64,000 bases of DNA from Luteibacter yeojuensis. GTDB taxonomy: Bacteria > Pseudomonadota > Gammaproteobacteria > Xanthomonadales > Rhodanobacteraceae. Made by a program: the position numbers and the translations under genes. The stretch spans positions 62,001 to 126,000 of the forward strand of contig NZ_JZRB01000016.1 of NCBI RefSeq assembly GCF_000964085.1, read 5' to 3'. This document shows positions 48,208 through 57,708 of this stretch, piece after piece (the first letter of the stretch is position 1; the number at the start of each line of letters is the position of its first letter). A model generated the notes under the pieces. That model was not told the DNA's origin, ran no database searches, and saw only the letters and a program-made list of their open reading frames with translations.

Positions 48208-48417
48208 TTATGAGGCCGAGAGCGGGCAAACGATGCCATCGGGCGGCAGGGCGCAGGCCGGGGCCGTCACCATGCCCAGGGCGTTTGGCGCCGGCTGGGC
48301 CGCGTGGGCCAGCTGCACCGGCGCGCCCTTGTAGGTGAGCATGTTGCCGAGGATCAGGCCGCACACCAGCAGCGAGGCGACCAGCAGGCTACGCAGGACG
48401 AGAAGTTCGTGTTTCAT
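48208..48417 (-). CDS. Small exported or membrane-anchored protein
   Basis: A 69-residue protein with one N-terminal hydrophobic segment (LRSLLVASLLVCGLILGNML) and a short Pro/Ala-rich tail with two cysteines (TAPACALPPDGIVCPLSAS). It could be a signal anchor or a secreted peptide with a disulfide. The ATG 48417 follows CTGAAGGAGTACG, a strong ribosome site. No family was recognised. The 268-nt gap upstream of it holds no other gene. Confidence 0.55.
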   Translation of the reverse strand: MKHELLVLRSLLVASLLVCGLILGNMLTYKGAPVQLAHAAQPAPNALGMVTAPACALPPDGIVCPLSAS

Positions 48418-48685
48418 GGCGTACTCCTTCAGGGGATCAGGGGTGGGGCGGTTGCCCCGGGGCATGGGTAGTAACGCAAACCGCGTGCCATCTTTTCAGG
48501 GGCGCCAATCAGCTGATTCGCATGAGGTTTGTCAGGTTGCCTGGCCGCGCTTGAGTGTCCGCGGACACGCACGTGGCCATGGCGGACACCGTCCGCCCCC
48601 CTGCCGGGCGGCTCATTGCGGAAACCGCGGCGCACGGCTAGCCTCCGGGAGACAACGGGCCAAGAAGGCCCCATAGGAGCCGTGC

Positions 48686-51562
48686 ATGAAGAAGCGCCTC
48701 ACCCTGCTCGCCGCAGGCCTCATGGGCGTCGTTGGCGCCGCCTACGCGGCAGCGCCGTCCACCGACACCATCCCGGACATCCCCTACACCCGCTTCCAGC
48801 TGCCCAACGGCCTTACCGTGGTCGTCCACGAAGACCACAAGGCACCGGTCGTTGCCGTCAGCATCTGGTACCACGTCGGCTCGGCCGATGAGCCGGCACG
48901 CAAGACGGGCTTCGCCCACCTCTTCGAGCACCTCATGTTCTCGGGCTCCGAGAACCACAAGGGCACGTATTTCCAGCCGTTCGAGCTGGCGGGTGCCACC
49001 GACATGAACGGCACCACCTGGTTCGACCGTACCAATTACTTCGAGACCGTGCCCACCACCGCCGTGGACATGGCGCTGTGGATGGAATCCGATCGCATGG
49101 GCCACCTGCTCGGCGCCATCGGCCAGAAGGAGCTCGATACCCAGCGTGGCGTGGTGCAGAACGAAAAGCGCCAGGGCGAGAACCGCCCCTACGGCCGCGT
49201 CGACGAGAACATCCTCGTCAACACCTACCCGGCCAACCACCCGTACCACCACGACACCATCGGCTCCATGGCCGACCTCGACGCGGCATCGCTCGATGAC
49301 GTCAAGAAGTGGTTCCACGACTACTACGGCGCCGCCAACACCACCCTGGTGATGGCCGGCGACATCACCGTGGCCCAGGCGAAGGAAAAGGCCGAAAAAT
49401 ACTTCGGCGACATCCCCGCCGGGCCGCCGGTGCCGCGCCAGCAGGCGTGGATCACGCCGCTGCAGAAAGACACCACGGGCGTGCAGCACGACCAGGTGGC
49501 GCAGCCGCGCATCGTGCGCACGTGGATCGTGCCGCAACTGGGCACCGACGACGCCGTCAACCTCGACCTCGCCACCACCGCGCTCGGCGGCGGCAAGACA
49601 TCGCGCCTGTACCAGCGCCTGGTCTACCAGGACAAGCTGGCTGACGACGTCAGCGTGGGCATCTCGCCGTTCGCGCTGGCCAGCCAGGTGCAGCTCTCGG
49701 TCGACGTGAAGCAGGGCGTGGACCAGAAGAAGGTCGAGGCGGCCATTGCGGACGTGTGGAACGATTTCCTCGCGAAGGGCCCCACGGACGACGAGCTTGC
49801 CCGCGCCAAGGTCACCAACCGCGCCAGCTTCGTGCGCGGGCTCGAGAAGGTGGGTGGTTTTGGTGGCAAGGCCGTCATCCTGGCCGAGGGCCAGGTCTAC
49901 CGGAACGACCCCGAGGCCTATAAGAAGGACCTGCAGCGCGCGCAGTCGGCCACCGTGGCCTCGGTGCTTGCCGCATCGAAGGAATGGCTGGGCAAGGGCA
50001 GCTACACGCTGACGGTGCTGCCGGCCAAGCCGGGCTTCGACCCGGCCGCCGAGGACAAGGCCGTGAAGGGCCTGGCCGATGCGTCGGGCCGCCCCGCGGC
50101 CGTCATGCCGCCGGCCGCCACCTACAAGGTCGATAAGTCGACGGTTGATCGTGCCGGTGGCGTGCCCGCCGTCACCCGCTTCCCCGACCTCACCTTCCCC
50201 AAACTGCAGCGCGGCAAGCTGAAGAACGGCATCGAAGTGGTGCTGGCCGAGCGCCACACCATCCCGGTCACCCAGGTGCAGTTGCTGTTCAACGCGGGCT
50301 ACGCCGCCGACCAGGGCCACAAGCTCGGCACGGCCGCGTTCACCGCCGCCATGATGAACGAGAGCACCAAGGCGCTCGATTCGGTGGAGGTCGCCCGCCG
50401 CAAGGAGCGCCTCGGCGCCAGCATCGGTGCCGGCTGCGCACTGGATTCCTGCAGTGTCTCGCTCAATGCGCTGAACACCGACCTCGACCCGTCGATCAAG
50501 CTGTTCGCCGACATCACGCGCACGCCGGCCTTCAATGCGGACGACATCGAGCGCGTGCGCGGCCAGTGGATCGCCGGCATCGCCCAGGAGAAGACCGAGC
50601 CGGAGGCCATCGCGCTGCGTTCGCTGCCGCCGCTGATGTTCGGCAAAAACCACGCGTACGGCATCCCGTTCACCGGCAGTGGTACCGAGAAGGCCATCGC
50701 TTCGCTCACCGCGGCCGACCTCGCCACCTTCCAGCGCGATTACCTGCGCCCGGATAACGTCCGCATCCTCGTCGCGGGCGACACCACGCTGGCCGAGATC
50801 CTGCCGAAGCTCGACGCGGCGTTCGGCGACTGGGCCCCGCCCGCCAGCGCCATCCCGAAGCGCAACGTGGGCCAGGTGGCCGCGCAGCCCAAGCCGCGCG
50901 TCTACCTCTGCAACCGCACCGATGCCCCGCAGTCGCTCGTGCTCGCTGGCCTGCTCGCGCCGTCGACCAAGGCCAAAGACGCGCTCGACCTCGGCATCGC
51001 CAACGGTGCCTTCGGTGGCAGCTTCACGTCGCGCCTCAACATGAACCTGCGCGAGGACAAGCGCTGGGCCTACGGCGCCGGCAGCTTCCTGACCGATGCC
51101 CAGGGCCAGCGTCCGTTCCTGCTGTATGCGCCGGTGCAGACCGACAAAACCGCCGAGTCGGCTGCGGAAATCCTTAAAGAAGCACGCGACGTCATCGGCA
51201 ACCGCCCGCTCACCGCCGACGAAATCGCCAAGGTGCGCTCGCAGCGCGTCCGCGCGCTGCCGGGCAGCTACGAGACCACGGGTTCGGTCATGGGCGCGAT
51301 GAACGGCATCCTCATGTACGACCGCCCGGATGATTACGTGCAGACGCTCAAGGCACGCATCGACGGGGTCGACCAGAAGGATGCCGAAGCCGCGATTTCC
51401 GCGGTGGTGAAGCCGGATGCGCTGACCTGGGTCATCGTCGGCGACCTGCGCAAGATCGAAGCGCCGGTGCGCGCGTTGAACCTCGGCGAGGTGCACGTCA
51501 TCGATGCCGACGGCAACCCGGTGAAGGCCGCCGCGAAGCCGGCCAAACCGGCTGGCAAGTGA
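48686..51562 (+). CDS. Periplasmic M16 zinc metalloprotease
   Basis: A 958-residue pitrilysin-family peptidase with a signal peptide (residues 1-22). The inverted zinc motif HLFEH is at 78-82 with a downstream Glu in ENIL. The C-terminal half is the inactive M16 partner domain, so one chain makes the full clamshell. NRPYGRVDENILVNTYPANHPY follows the active site. It degrades peptides in the periplasm; its substrate is unknown. Confidence 0.93.
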   Translation: MKKRLTLLAAGLMGVVGAAYAAAPSTDTIPDIPYTRFQLPNGLTVVVHEDHKAPVVAVSIWYHVGSADEPARKTGFAHLFEHLMFSGSENHKGTYFQPFELAGATDMNGTTWFDRTNYFETVPTTAVDMALWMESDRMGHLLGAIGQKELDTQRGVVQNEKRQGENRPYGRVDENILVNTYPANHPYHHDTIGSMADLDAASLDDVKKWFHDYYGAANTTLVMAGDITVAQAKEKAEKYFGDIPAGPPVPRQQAWITPLQKDTTGVQHDQVAQPRIVRTWIVPQLGTDDAVNLDLATTALGGGKTSRLYQRLVYQDKLADDVSVGISPFALASQVQLSVDVKQGVDQKKVEAAIADVWNDFLAKGPTDDELARAKVTNRASFVRGLEKVGGFGGKAVILAEGQVYRNDPEAYKKDLQRAQSATVASVLAASKEWLGKGSYTLTVLPAKPGFDPAAEDKAVKGLADASGRPAAVMPPAATYKVDKSTVDRAGGVPAVTRFPDLTFPKLQRGKLKNGIEVVLAERHTIPVTQVQLLFNAGYAADQGHKLGTAAFTAAMMNESTKALDSVEVARRKERLGASIGAGCALDSCSVSLNALNTDLDPSIKLFADITRTPAFNADDIERVRGQWIAGIAQEKTEPEAIALRSLPPLMFGKNHAYGIPFTGSGTEKAIASLTAADLATFQRDYLRPDNVRILVAGDTTLAEILPKLDAAFGDWAPPASAIPKRNVGQVAAQPKPRVYLCNRTDAPQSLVLAGLLAPSTKAKDALDLGIANGAFGGSFTSRLNMNLREDKRWAYGAGSFLTDAQGQRPFLLYAPVQTDKTAESAAEILKEARDVIGNRPLTADEIAKVRSQRVRALPGSYETTGSVMGAMNGILMYDRPDDYVQTLKARIDGVDQKDAEAAISAVVKPDALTWVIVGDLRKIEAPVRALNLGEVHVIDADGNPVKAAAKPAKPAGK

Positions 51563-51654
51563 CTGACGGCGACGGCGCGGTGGGCTTGCTCATCGCGTCG
51601 TCGCTTCCATCGGGCTAGCATTGGCCCCGAACGCGTTACCTTCCGGAGCCACCC

Positions 51655-52074
51655 ATGCGCAAAGCCGTCCTCCTCCTCATCCCCCTCGCCACCTTCGCGC
51701 TCAGCGCCTGTGACTGGGGCATCAAGCTCGACGACAGGGCACGCAACGTGCGCACCGCATGGAACGGTGATGTCGGCAGCTGCAAGGAGCAGGGCAAGGT
51801 CAGCGTCTCGGTCACCAGCCGCGTCGGCCCGGTCGATCGCAGCGACCTCAAGGTGCGCGACGAGCTCGAGGTGCTCGCCCGCAACGAGGCAGCCAAGCTG
51901 GGCGCCGATACCGTCAAGCCGCTGGGCGAGCCCAACAATGGCTCGCAGGATTGGGGCGCCTACACCTGCGGCACCCGTGCCCTCGGCCAGCAGGGTGTCA
52001 ACAACCCGCCGCCCCCGCCGCCGCAGAACACCACGCCACAGGGCGGCTTCGAAACCGTCCCGCTCAAGAACTGA
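51655..52074 (+). CDS. DUF4156-like lipoprotein
   Basis: A 139-residue lipoprotein. The lipobox LSAC places the lipid-modified Cys at residue 19. GSCKEQGKVSVSVTSRVG and ARNEAAKLGADTVKPL resemble the DUF4156/RcsF-like core, with a second cysteine pair (GSCK, TCGT) that may form a disulfide. The C-terminal tail is Pro-rich (NPPPPPPQ). Function unknown. It is convergent with the LysR gene at 52076. Confidence 0.75.
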   Translation: MRKAVLLLIPLATFALSACDWGIKLDDRARNVRTAWNGDVGSCKEQGKVSVSVTSRVGPVDRSDLKVRDELEVLARNEAAKLGADTVKPLGEPNNGSQDWGAYTCGTRALGQQGVNNPPPPPPQNTTPQGGFETVPLKN

Positions 52075-52075
52075 T

Positions 52076-52987
52076 TCAAAGCATGCGCACGCCTTCGTCC
52101 GCCCGCGCGGCGAAGGTGGCCATCACCCAGTCGATGAACACGCGCACCCGCGGCGAGAGCTGCCGGTTGTGCGGGTACAGCAGCGACACGGGCGTTTCCG
52201 TCGGCGGGTAACCGGGCAGCACCTCCACCAGCCGGCCCTCGGCCAGGTCGGCCACCGCGTTGTACAGCGGCACCTGGATCAACCCGAGGCCCAGCCGCGC
52301 CAGTTCCTTGTTCGTTTCCGCCCCGGTCACCGTGACGACCGATGGCAACTGCACGTGGCGCACCTCGCCATCGACGACGAATTCCAGCGGCAGCGTGCCA
52401 CCCGTGGCGGTTGAGAAAAAACCGATGGCCTGGTGGCCGTCGAGGTCATCGGGCGTGCGCGGTACGCCGTGCCGTTCGAGGTACGCGGGGCTCGCCAGGG
52501 TCACCTCGCGCAGCATCGCGATGCGCCGCCCCGCCATGCTGCTGTCGGCCAGGTCGCCGGCGCGCAGCACGCAATCCACGCCCTCGCGCACCAGGTCCAC
52601 CCAGCGGTCGCCCTCGCCGACATGCACGCGCAAACCGGGGTAGCGCGCGAGGAAATCCGGCAGTGCCGGCAGCACGAAGGTGCGGGCGAGTACCCCGTGC
52701 ATGTCCACGCGCAACAGGCCGCTGGGCCGTGCATCGGTGAACGTCGCTTCCGCATCTTCCACATCGGCCAGGATCGCGACGCAGCGGCGGTGGTAGGCCT
52801 CGCCATCGAGCGTGGGGCTCACCTGGCGGGTGGTGCGCTGGAGCAGGCGGACCCCCAGCCTCGCTTCCAGCCGCTTGATCGCCTGGGTGACGGTGGAGCG
52901 GGGCAGGTCGAGGTCCGCCGCGGCGGCCGTGAAGCTGCGCCGCTCCACGATCCGCACGAACAGCCGCATGGTGTCGAAACGGTCCAT
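52076..52987 (-). CDS. LysR-family regulator of the divergent SDR genes
   Basis: A 303-residue regulator with the HTH MRLFVRIVERRSFTAAAADLDLPRSTVTQAIKRLE and a LysR substrate domain (LLRVDMHGVLARTFVLPALPDFL). It belongs to the group typically encoded next to SDR oxidoreductases, and is divergent from the SDR gene at 53108. Only 120 nt separate them, so a shared operator is likely. Confidence 0.9.
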   Translation of the reverse strand: MDRFDTMRLFVRIVERRSFTAAAADLDLPRSTVTQAIKRLEARLGVRLLQRTTRQVSPTLDGEAYHRRCVAILADVEDAEATFTDARPSGLLRVDMHGVLARTFVLPALPDFLARYPGLRVHVGEGDRWVDLVREGVDCVLRAGDLADSSMAGRRIAMLREVTLASPAYLERHGVPRTPDDLDGHQAIGFFSTATGGTLPLEFVVDGEVRHVQLPSVVTVTGAETNKELARLGLGLIQVPLYNAVADLAEGRLVEVLPGYPPTETPVSLLYPHNRQLSPRVRVFIDWVMATFAARADEGVRML

Positions 52988-53107
52988 GGCCACGGCGATT
53001 GTTCCATCGCAAGGAATAGTGAAGCCTAATCTAGCCGGATTATCCGAGCGCCGACAACGTCCATCCTTCTTCCTCCCCGGCAATGGCGCCGGTTCCGGAG
53101 AATCAAG

Positions 53108-53851
53108 ATGAACAAGCAAGCGAATAACAAGGTTGCGATCGTCACGGGTGCCTCGCGGGGTATCGGCGCGGCGGTGGCCAGGCGGCTGGCCGACGACGGC
53201 TTCACTGTCGTCGTCAACTACGCGGGCAGCGCCAAGGCAGCCGAAGAAGTGGTCGGCGACATCACCGCCGCGGGCGGCACGGCCATCAGTGCCCAGGCCG
53301 ACGTGGCCAAGGCCGCCGACGTACGCCGGCTGTTCGATACCACCGAGCAGGTATATGGCGGCGTCGACGTGCTGGTGAACAACGCAGGCGTGATGGCTCT
53401 CGCCAACGTGGCCGACCTGACGGAGGAAGATTTCGACCGCCTCTTCGACATCAACGTGAAGGGTAGCTACAACACCATGCGCGAAGCGGCGAAGCGCCTC
53501 CGCCACGGTGGCCGCATCATCAACTTCTCGTCCAGCGTCGTGGGCCTGCTGCAGCCGGGCTATGCCCCTTACGCCGCGACCAAGGCCGCTATCGAGGCGA
53601 CGACCATGGTGCTGGCGCGCGAACTGCGCGGCCGCGAGGTGACGGTGAACGCGGTGGCCCCCGGCCCGACCGCCACCGAACTCTTCCTCAACGGCAAGTC
53701 GGATGAGCTCGTCGATCGCCTCGCCAAGCTGGCGCCCCTGGAGCGGCTGGGTACGCCCGAGGACATCGCCGCCACCGTCGCCTTCCTCGCCGGCCCCGAT
53801 GGCGCATGGGTGAATGGCCAGGTGCTCCGCGCCAACGGCGGCATTGTCTGA
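53108..53851 (+). CDS. SDR-family oxidoreductase
   Basis: A 247-residue classical short-chain dehydrogenase. The cofactor motif is VTGASRGIGAAVARRL; NNAG is present; the catalytic Ser is in NFSSSVVG and Tyr/Lys in YAPYAATKAA. The segment VVNYAG after beta2, with no acidic residue at its end, suggests NADP(H) use. Closest in shape to 3-oxoacyl-ACP reductase-like enzymes, but whether it serves fatty acids or xenobiotics is unknown. Confidence 0.9.
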   Translation: MNKQANNKVAIVTGASRGIGAAVARRLADDGFTVVVNYAGSAKAAEEVVGDITAAGGTAISAQADVAKAADVRRLFDTTEQVYGGVDVLVNNAGVMALANVADLTEEDFDRLFDINVKGSYNTMREAAKRLRHGGRIINFSSSVVGLLQPGYAPYAATKAAIEATTMVLARELRGREVTVNAVAPGPTATELFLNGKSDELVDRLAKLAPLERLGTPEDIAATVAFLAGPDGAWVNGQVLRANGGIV

Positions 53852-53869
53852 GCCCACGGGAGCATCGCC

Positions 53870-54760
53870 ATGAAACAGACCATCCTGATCACCGGCGCCT
53901 CCAGCGGGTTCGGCCTGCTCACCGCGCGAGCCCTGGCCGAGGCCGGCCACACCGTCTACGCCAGCATGCGTGACATCGCAGGCCGCAATAAGGCGCAAGC
54001 CGCCGCCGTGCTGGCGGAAGCCCGCGAGCGGAACGTCGACCTGCGCGTCGTCGAACTCGACGTGTTGTCGGATGCCTCCGCGAAAGCCGCCATCGACACC
54101 GTGGTAGGCGAGGCGGGCAGCCTCGACGTGCTGATCCACAACGCCGGGCACATGGTGTTCGGCCCGGCCGAGGCGTTCACCGCCGAGCAGTACGCACAGC
54201 TGTACGACGTGAACGTGCTCGGCACGCAGCGGGTGAACCGCGCCGCATTGCCAGCCATGCGCAAGCGGGGCAAGGGCCTGCTGCTGTGGGTATCGTCGAG
54301 CAGCACCCGCGGCGGCACGCCGCCCTTCCTGGCGCCGTATTTCGCGGCGAAGGCGGCCATGGATTCGCTCGCCGTCAGCTACGCCGGCGAGCTCACCCGC
54401 TGGGGTATCGAGACCTCGATCATGGTGCCGGGCGCGTTCACGAAGGGCACGAACCACTTCCGGCACGCGGGCAAGCCCGCCGATTCGGCGACCGAGGCGG
54501 CTTACCTGGAAGGCCCGTACGCGGGCATGCCGGACAGGATCCTGCAGGGGCTGGCTTCGCTGGAACCCGCCGACGCCGATGCCGCCGAGGTGGCGGTGAA
54601 GATCGTCGAGGTGGTGGGCATGCCGCATGGCAAGCGCCCGTTTCGTATCCATGTCGACCCCTCGCAGGATGGCGCGGAAATCGTGAACGGCATGGCCGAC
54701 CGTGTCCGCCGCGAGCTGTTCTTCCGCGCCGGCTTTGATGATTTGCTGTCTCTCTCTTAG
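53870..54760 (+). CDS. SDR-family oxidoreductase, long variant
   Basis: A 296-residue short-chain dehydrogenase with TGASSGFGLLTARALAEAG, HNAG (in place of NNAG), and the catalytic YFAAKAAMD. The longer C-terminal part, including FTKGTNHFRHAGKP, places it with the larger oxidoreductases of this group. It lies 18 nt after the preceding SDR gene, in the same operon under the divergent LysR regulator. Confidence 0.9.
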   Translation: MKQTILITGASSGFGLLTARALAEAGHTVYASMRDIAGRNKAQAAAVLAEARERNVDLRVVELDVLSDASAKAAIDTVVGEAGSLDVLIHNAGHMVFGPAEAFTAEQYAQLYDVNVLGTQRVNRAALPAMRKRGKGLLLWVSSSSTRGGTPPFLAPYFAAKAAMDSLAVSYAGELTRWGIETSIMVPGAFTKGTNHFRHAGKPADSATEAAYLEGPYAGMPDRILQGLASLEPADADAAEVAVKIVEVVGMPHGKRPFRIHVDPSQDGAEIVNGMADRVRRELFFRAGFDDLLSLS

Positions 54761-54767
54761 TGAGATT

Positions 54768-54807
54768 GCCGCTTGCAGGGCCGCGGGGGCAGGTTCCTGC
54801 AAGCGGC
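54768..54807. repeat. 12-bp inverted repeat after the SDR operon
   Basis: GCCGCTTGCAGG and CCTGCAAGCGGC pair perfectly across a 16-nt GC-rich loop. The following bases are GATACTATTT, so it may be a weak terminator or a REP-like element between the SDR operon and the MarR promoter. Confidence 0.5.
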
Positions 54808-54819
54808 GATACTATTTGG

Positions 54820-54850
54820 ATATTGAATATACAGAAATGAACTATATACT
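54820..54850 (+). promoter_or_regulatory. MarR-operon promoter with an overlapping palindrome
   Basis: TTGAAT (54823-54828), a 16-nt spacer and TATACT (54845-54850). The palindrome ATATTGAATAT (54820-54830) covers the -35 box, a suitable MarR-family operator for autorepression. The AT-rich composition contrasts with the surroundings. Confidence 0.65.
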
Positions 54851-54880
54851 TATGAGGTAACCAGCCGAAGGCCCCGCCTC

Positions 54881-55372
54881 ATGAGTGATTTCGCCCCCAC
54901 CGAAGCACGGCTCCGCAACACGATTCAGAAGTACCCCGCGTTCCCGCGCGAACCGGCGGTGCTCGTGCGCCTGGTAAAGCACCTCTACAAGGAGGTGCAC
55001 GACGAGGCGAACGCCGTCATGCGGCCCTACGGCCTGAACCACCCCGAGTACAACATCCTCATGATGCTGTACGGCGCACCGGGCAACGCCATGAACCCCT
55101 CGCAGCTGGCCGACGCCGCCGGGGAGAAGTCCGCCAATGTCACCCGCCTCACCACCCGCCTCAGCGAGATGGGCTTCATCACCCGTGCCGCCAGCGAGGA
55201 CGACCGTCGCAAGGTCGAGCTCACGCTCACGCCGGCGGGCGTGGAACTCATCGAGACGTTCCTCCCCGACATCGTCACGCTGCTGCACCGCCAGACGCGC
55301 AACCTGAGCATGCTGGAGCAGGCCCAGCTCGAGGGCTTGCTGAAGAAGATGCTGGCCGGGTTCGGGGGCTGA
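54881..55372 (+). CDS. MarR-family transcriptional regulator
   Basis: A 163-residue winged-helix regulator. LNHPEYNILMMLYGAPGN, PSQLADAAGEKSANVTRLTTRL (recognition helix) and EDDRRKVELTLTPAG (wing) are the MarR motifs; the N-terminal extension and dimer helix resemble EmrR/MprA. It heads the operon with the aromatic-acid efflux genes, which start 12 nt after its stop, and probably represses them until an aromatic acid binds. Confidence 0.92.
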   Translation: MSDFAPTEARLRNTIQKYPAFPREPAVLVRLVKHLYKEVHDEANAVMRPYGLNHPEYNILMMLYGAPGNAMNPSQLADAAGEKSANVTRLTTRLSEMGFITRAASEDDRRKVELTLTPAGVELIETFLPDIVTLLHRQTRNLSMLEQAQLEGLLKKMLAGFGG

Positions 55373-55383
55373 GCGGGCACGCC

Positions 55384-57510
55384 ATGGCCGCCGTGAACCC
55401 CACCGCCAACGCCCAGGGCACCCGCGAGGTCGTCGTCGAGACGCTGCGCGAGGAAGCCTCGACGTGGCTGTTCGTCGCGAAGACGCTCATCGCGTTTTTC
55501 GCCACGGGCTGGCTGGCCATGCGCTTCGACCTGCCGGCGCCATCCACCGCCATGCTCACCACCATCATCGTGGCGAACCGGCAATCGGGCATGGTGCTGG
55601 CGAAAAGCTTCTACCGCGGCATCGGCACCGTCGCCGGTGCCACGGCGGCCGTAGGCATCGTCGCGGCGTTCCCGCAGCAACGCGATCTTTTCCTGCTGGC
55701 GCTGTCGCTGTGGATCGGTATCTGCGCGGGCGGTGCCACGCTGTACCGCAACTTCAAGTCGTATGCGTTCGTGCTGGGCGGCTACACGGCGGCCATCGTC
55801 GCCATCCCGGTCATCGAGAACCCGCCGGGGGTGTTCGATTCCGCGGTGGCACGCCTTTCCGAAGTGCTGCTGGGCCTGCTGGTCAGCGGCATGGTCAACG
55901 ACGTGGTCTTCCCCAGCCGCATGCGCGACGTGCTGCGCCGGGCGGCGCGCGACCAGTTCGCGCACTTCCTCGGTTTCGTGCGCGGTGCCACGGGTGGCAG
56001 CATCCCGCGCGAGGCCATGGAGAACGCGCACCTGCGTTTCGTTCGTGATGCCGTGACGCTGGAGGACCTGCGCAGCTCGGTCATCTTCGAGGATGCCGAA
56101 GCACGCGCCCGCAGCAACCACATGCGCCTGTTCAACCAGCGCTTCATGGCGGCATCGACGAGCTTCCAGTCTTTGCACCACCTGGTGAACCGCCTGAAGC
56201 GGGCAAAGCGCGACCTGGCGGCGTCGACGCTCATCCGCCTCTACGCGCCGATAGGCGACGCACTGGACATGCCCATCGAGGCCGGCACAGGCGCGCGCCT
56301 GCTGCTGCCGCGCCTGGCCGCCGCCCGCGACACCATGCGCGGCAACGTGGCCACGCTCCGCGCCACGCTGGCCGATACCCAGGATATCCGCGACTTCGAC
56401 ACCGGCGCCTCGCTGCTCCTGCGTTTCGTCGACGAGCTGCACGCGTACGTGGATGCGGCAGCCTCGTTGCAGGCGCCGCGCGTGCTTGGTGGCTCGGCCG
56501 AGAAAGTCCGCTTCGACCGCGGTAACGACTGGCTGGGCGCGGGCATCGCCACGTTCCGCACCACGCTCACCATGCTGGTGCTTGGCCTGTTCTGGATCGA
56601 CAGCGCGTGGCCGCTGGGCTCCAGCGCCATGCTGCTGGCCACCGTGTTCGCCGGGTTGTTCGCCACCACGCCGAACCCCACGCGCGTGACATGGGTGGTG
56701 ATGCTCGGCTACCTCTCCGGCATGGCCGCGGGCTTCATCTGCGAGTTCTTCCTGCTGACGCAGGTGGATGGTTACGGCCTGCTGGTGTTTGCCGTGGCGC
56801 CGTTCCTGGCCATCGGCCTTGTCATGATGATGAGCCGCAAGCTCGCGTTCTACGGCCTGGGCTGGGCCATGGGCTTCGCTTACATCCTCGCGCTGAAGAA
56901 CGTGCAGGTGTACGACCCCGCCCACTTCATCAACGATGCCATCGCGCAGGTCGTTGGCCTGGGCGCCGCGGCCGTGTCGTTCGTCGTCATCCCGCCCGCC
57001 ATTGGCAGTGCCTGGTTGCGCCGCCGCCAGCTTGCGCGGTTGCGTGGCCAGGTGGCGCTCGCGGCCGAGGCGCCGCTGCCGGGCCTGCGCCACCGCTTCG
57101 AAAGCGTGAACCACGACCTGGTCAGCCAGGTGGTGGCGCAGACGCAGCCGGGCAGTGCCGATTCGCGCGCGCTTATCGCGTGGGCGCTGGCGGTACACGA
57201 GACCGGCCGTGCCCTGATCGAGATGCGCCACGACATGGCGCGCCGCGACGTGCCGCCGACGCTCAGCCCGTACCTGCAGGCGGCCCTGCACACGCTGGCC
57301 CGCTTCTACGAGAAGCCCGATGCGCATGGCTACCAGCTCGCCCGCGACGCGGTGGCCACCGCCATCGCCAGCGTCGGCGAGCACGCGGGCCAGGCCCACT
57401 TGCTCGAACACCTGCACCTTGTCCGCATGGCGCTGCTGGATGGTGAATCCGTCCTCGCCGCGTACATGCCCTCCGCCCCCCTTGCCAAGGAGATCACGCA
57501 TGCCCCGTGA
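55384..57510 (+). CDS. aaeB: FUSC-family efflux permease (AaeB-like)
   Basis: Inner-membrane part of a hydroxybenzoate-type efflux pump, 708 residues. Two sets of about five to six membrane helices (ISTWLFVAKTLIAFF-like segment near 30-50, and LVLGLFWIDSAWPLG near 400-420) flank a large cytosolic region, the FUSC/AaeB layout. FPSRMRDVLRRAARDQFAHF follows the first membrane set. Its stop overlaps the next ATG. Confidence 0.9.
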   Translation: MAAVNPTANAQGTREVVVETLREEASTWLFVAKTLIAFFATGWLAMRFDLPAPSTAMLTTIIVANRQSGMVLAKSFYRGIGTVAGATAAVGIVAAFPQQRDLFLLALSLWIGICAGGATLYRNFKSYAFVLGGYTAAIVAIPVIENPPGVFDSAVARLSEVLLGLLVSGMVNDVVFPSRMRDVLRRAARDQFAHFLGFVRGATGGSIPREAMENAHLRFVRDAVTLEDLRSSVIFEDAEARARSNHMRLFNQRFMAASTSFQSLHHLVNRLKRAKRDLAASTLIRLYAPIGDALDMPIEAGTGARLLLPRLAAARDTMRGNVATLRATLADTQDIRDFDTGASLLLRFVDELHAYVDAAASLQAPRVLGGSAEKVRFDRGNDWLGAGIATFRTTLTMLVLGLFWIDSAWPLGSSAMLLATVFAGLFATTPNPTRVTWVVMLGYLSGMAAGFICEFFLLTQVDGYGLLVFAVAPFLAIGLVMMMSRKLAFYGLGWAMGFAYILALKNVQVYDPAHFINDAIAQVVGLGAAAVSFVVIPPAIGSAWLRRRQLARLRGQVALAAEAPLPGLRHRFESVNHDLVSQVVAQTQPGSADSRALIAWALAVHETGRALIEMRHDMARRDVPPTLSPYLQAALHTLARFYEKPDAHGYQLARDAVATAIASVGEHAGQAHLLEHLHLVRMALLDGESVLAAYMPSAPLAKEITHAP

Positions 57511-57697
57511 GATCGCCCTCGGCGACGCCCTGGTCCCCGGGCTGCTCGTCATGTTCGTCCTGGCGCTGCTGGCGCTGTGGCTGCTCGATTGGGTGGCGGG
57601 CCGCGTCGGGCTCTACCGCCTGGTGTGGCACCCGCCGCTGTTCCGCCTCGCCGTGTTCGTCTGTGTCTTCGGCGCGTTCGCGCTGTTCCTTAACTGA
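57500..57697 (+). CDS. aaeX: DUF1656 (AaeX-like) small membrane protein
   Basis: A 65-residue protein with two hydrophobic helices (LVPGLLVMFVLALLALWLLD and LFRLAVFVCVFGAFALFLN) joined by GLYRLVWHPP, a DUF1656 mark. It is encoded between the FUSC permease and the membrane fusion protein in most such operons. The start overlaps the aaeB stop. Confidence 0.9.
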   Translation: MPREIALGDALVPGLLVMFVLALLALWLLDWVAGRVGLYRLVWHPPLFRLAVFVCVFGAFALFLN

Positions 57698-57708
57698 GTG
57701 ATGCCGTC

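Noticed and set aside
48638-51496. A 952-residue open frame antisense to the M16 peptidase
   Set aside because: The sense strand has a signal peptide and HxxEH zinc motif. The antisense frame has no motif and is a codon-bias shadow.
52076-54802. A 908-residue open frame on the minus strand across the LysR and SDR genes
   Set aside because: Only its last 303 residues (from 52987) are the real LysR gene. The upstream part lies antisense to two clear SDR genes and is Arg/Gly/His-rich, the usual shadow of GC-rich codons.
55027-57552. An 841-residue open frame antisense to aaeB and marR
   Set aside because: Its composition (Arg, His, Gly runs) is that of an antisense shadow, and it lacks any domain. 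The + strand genes have clear motifs and coupled starts.
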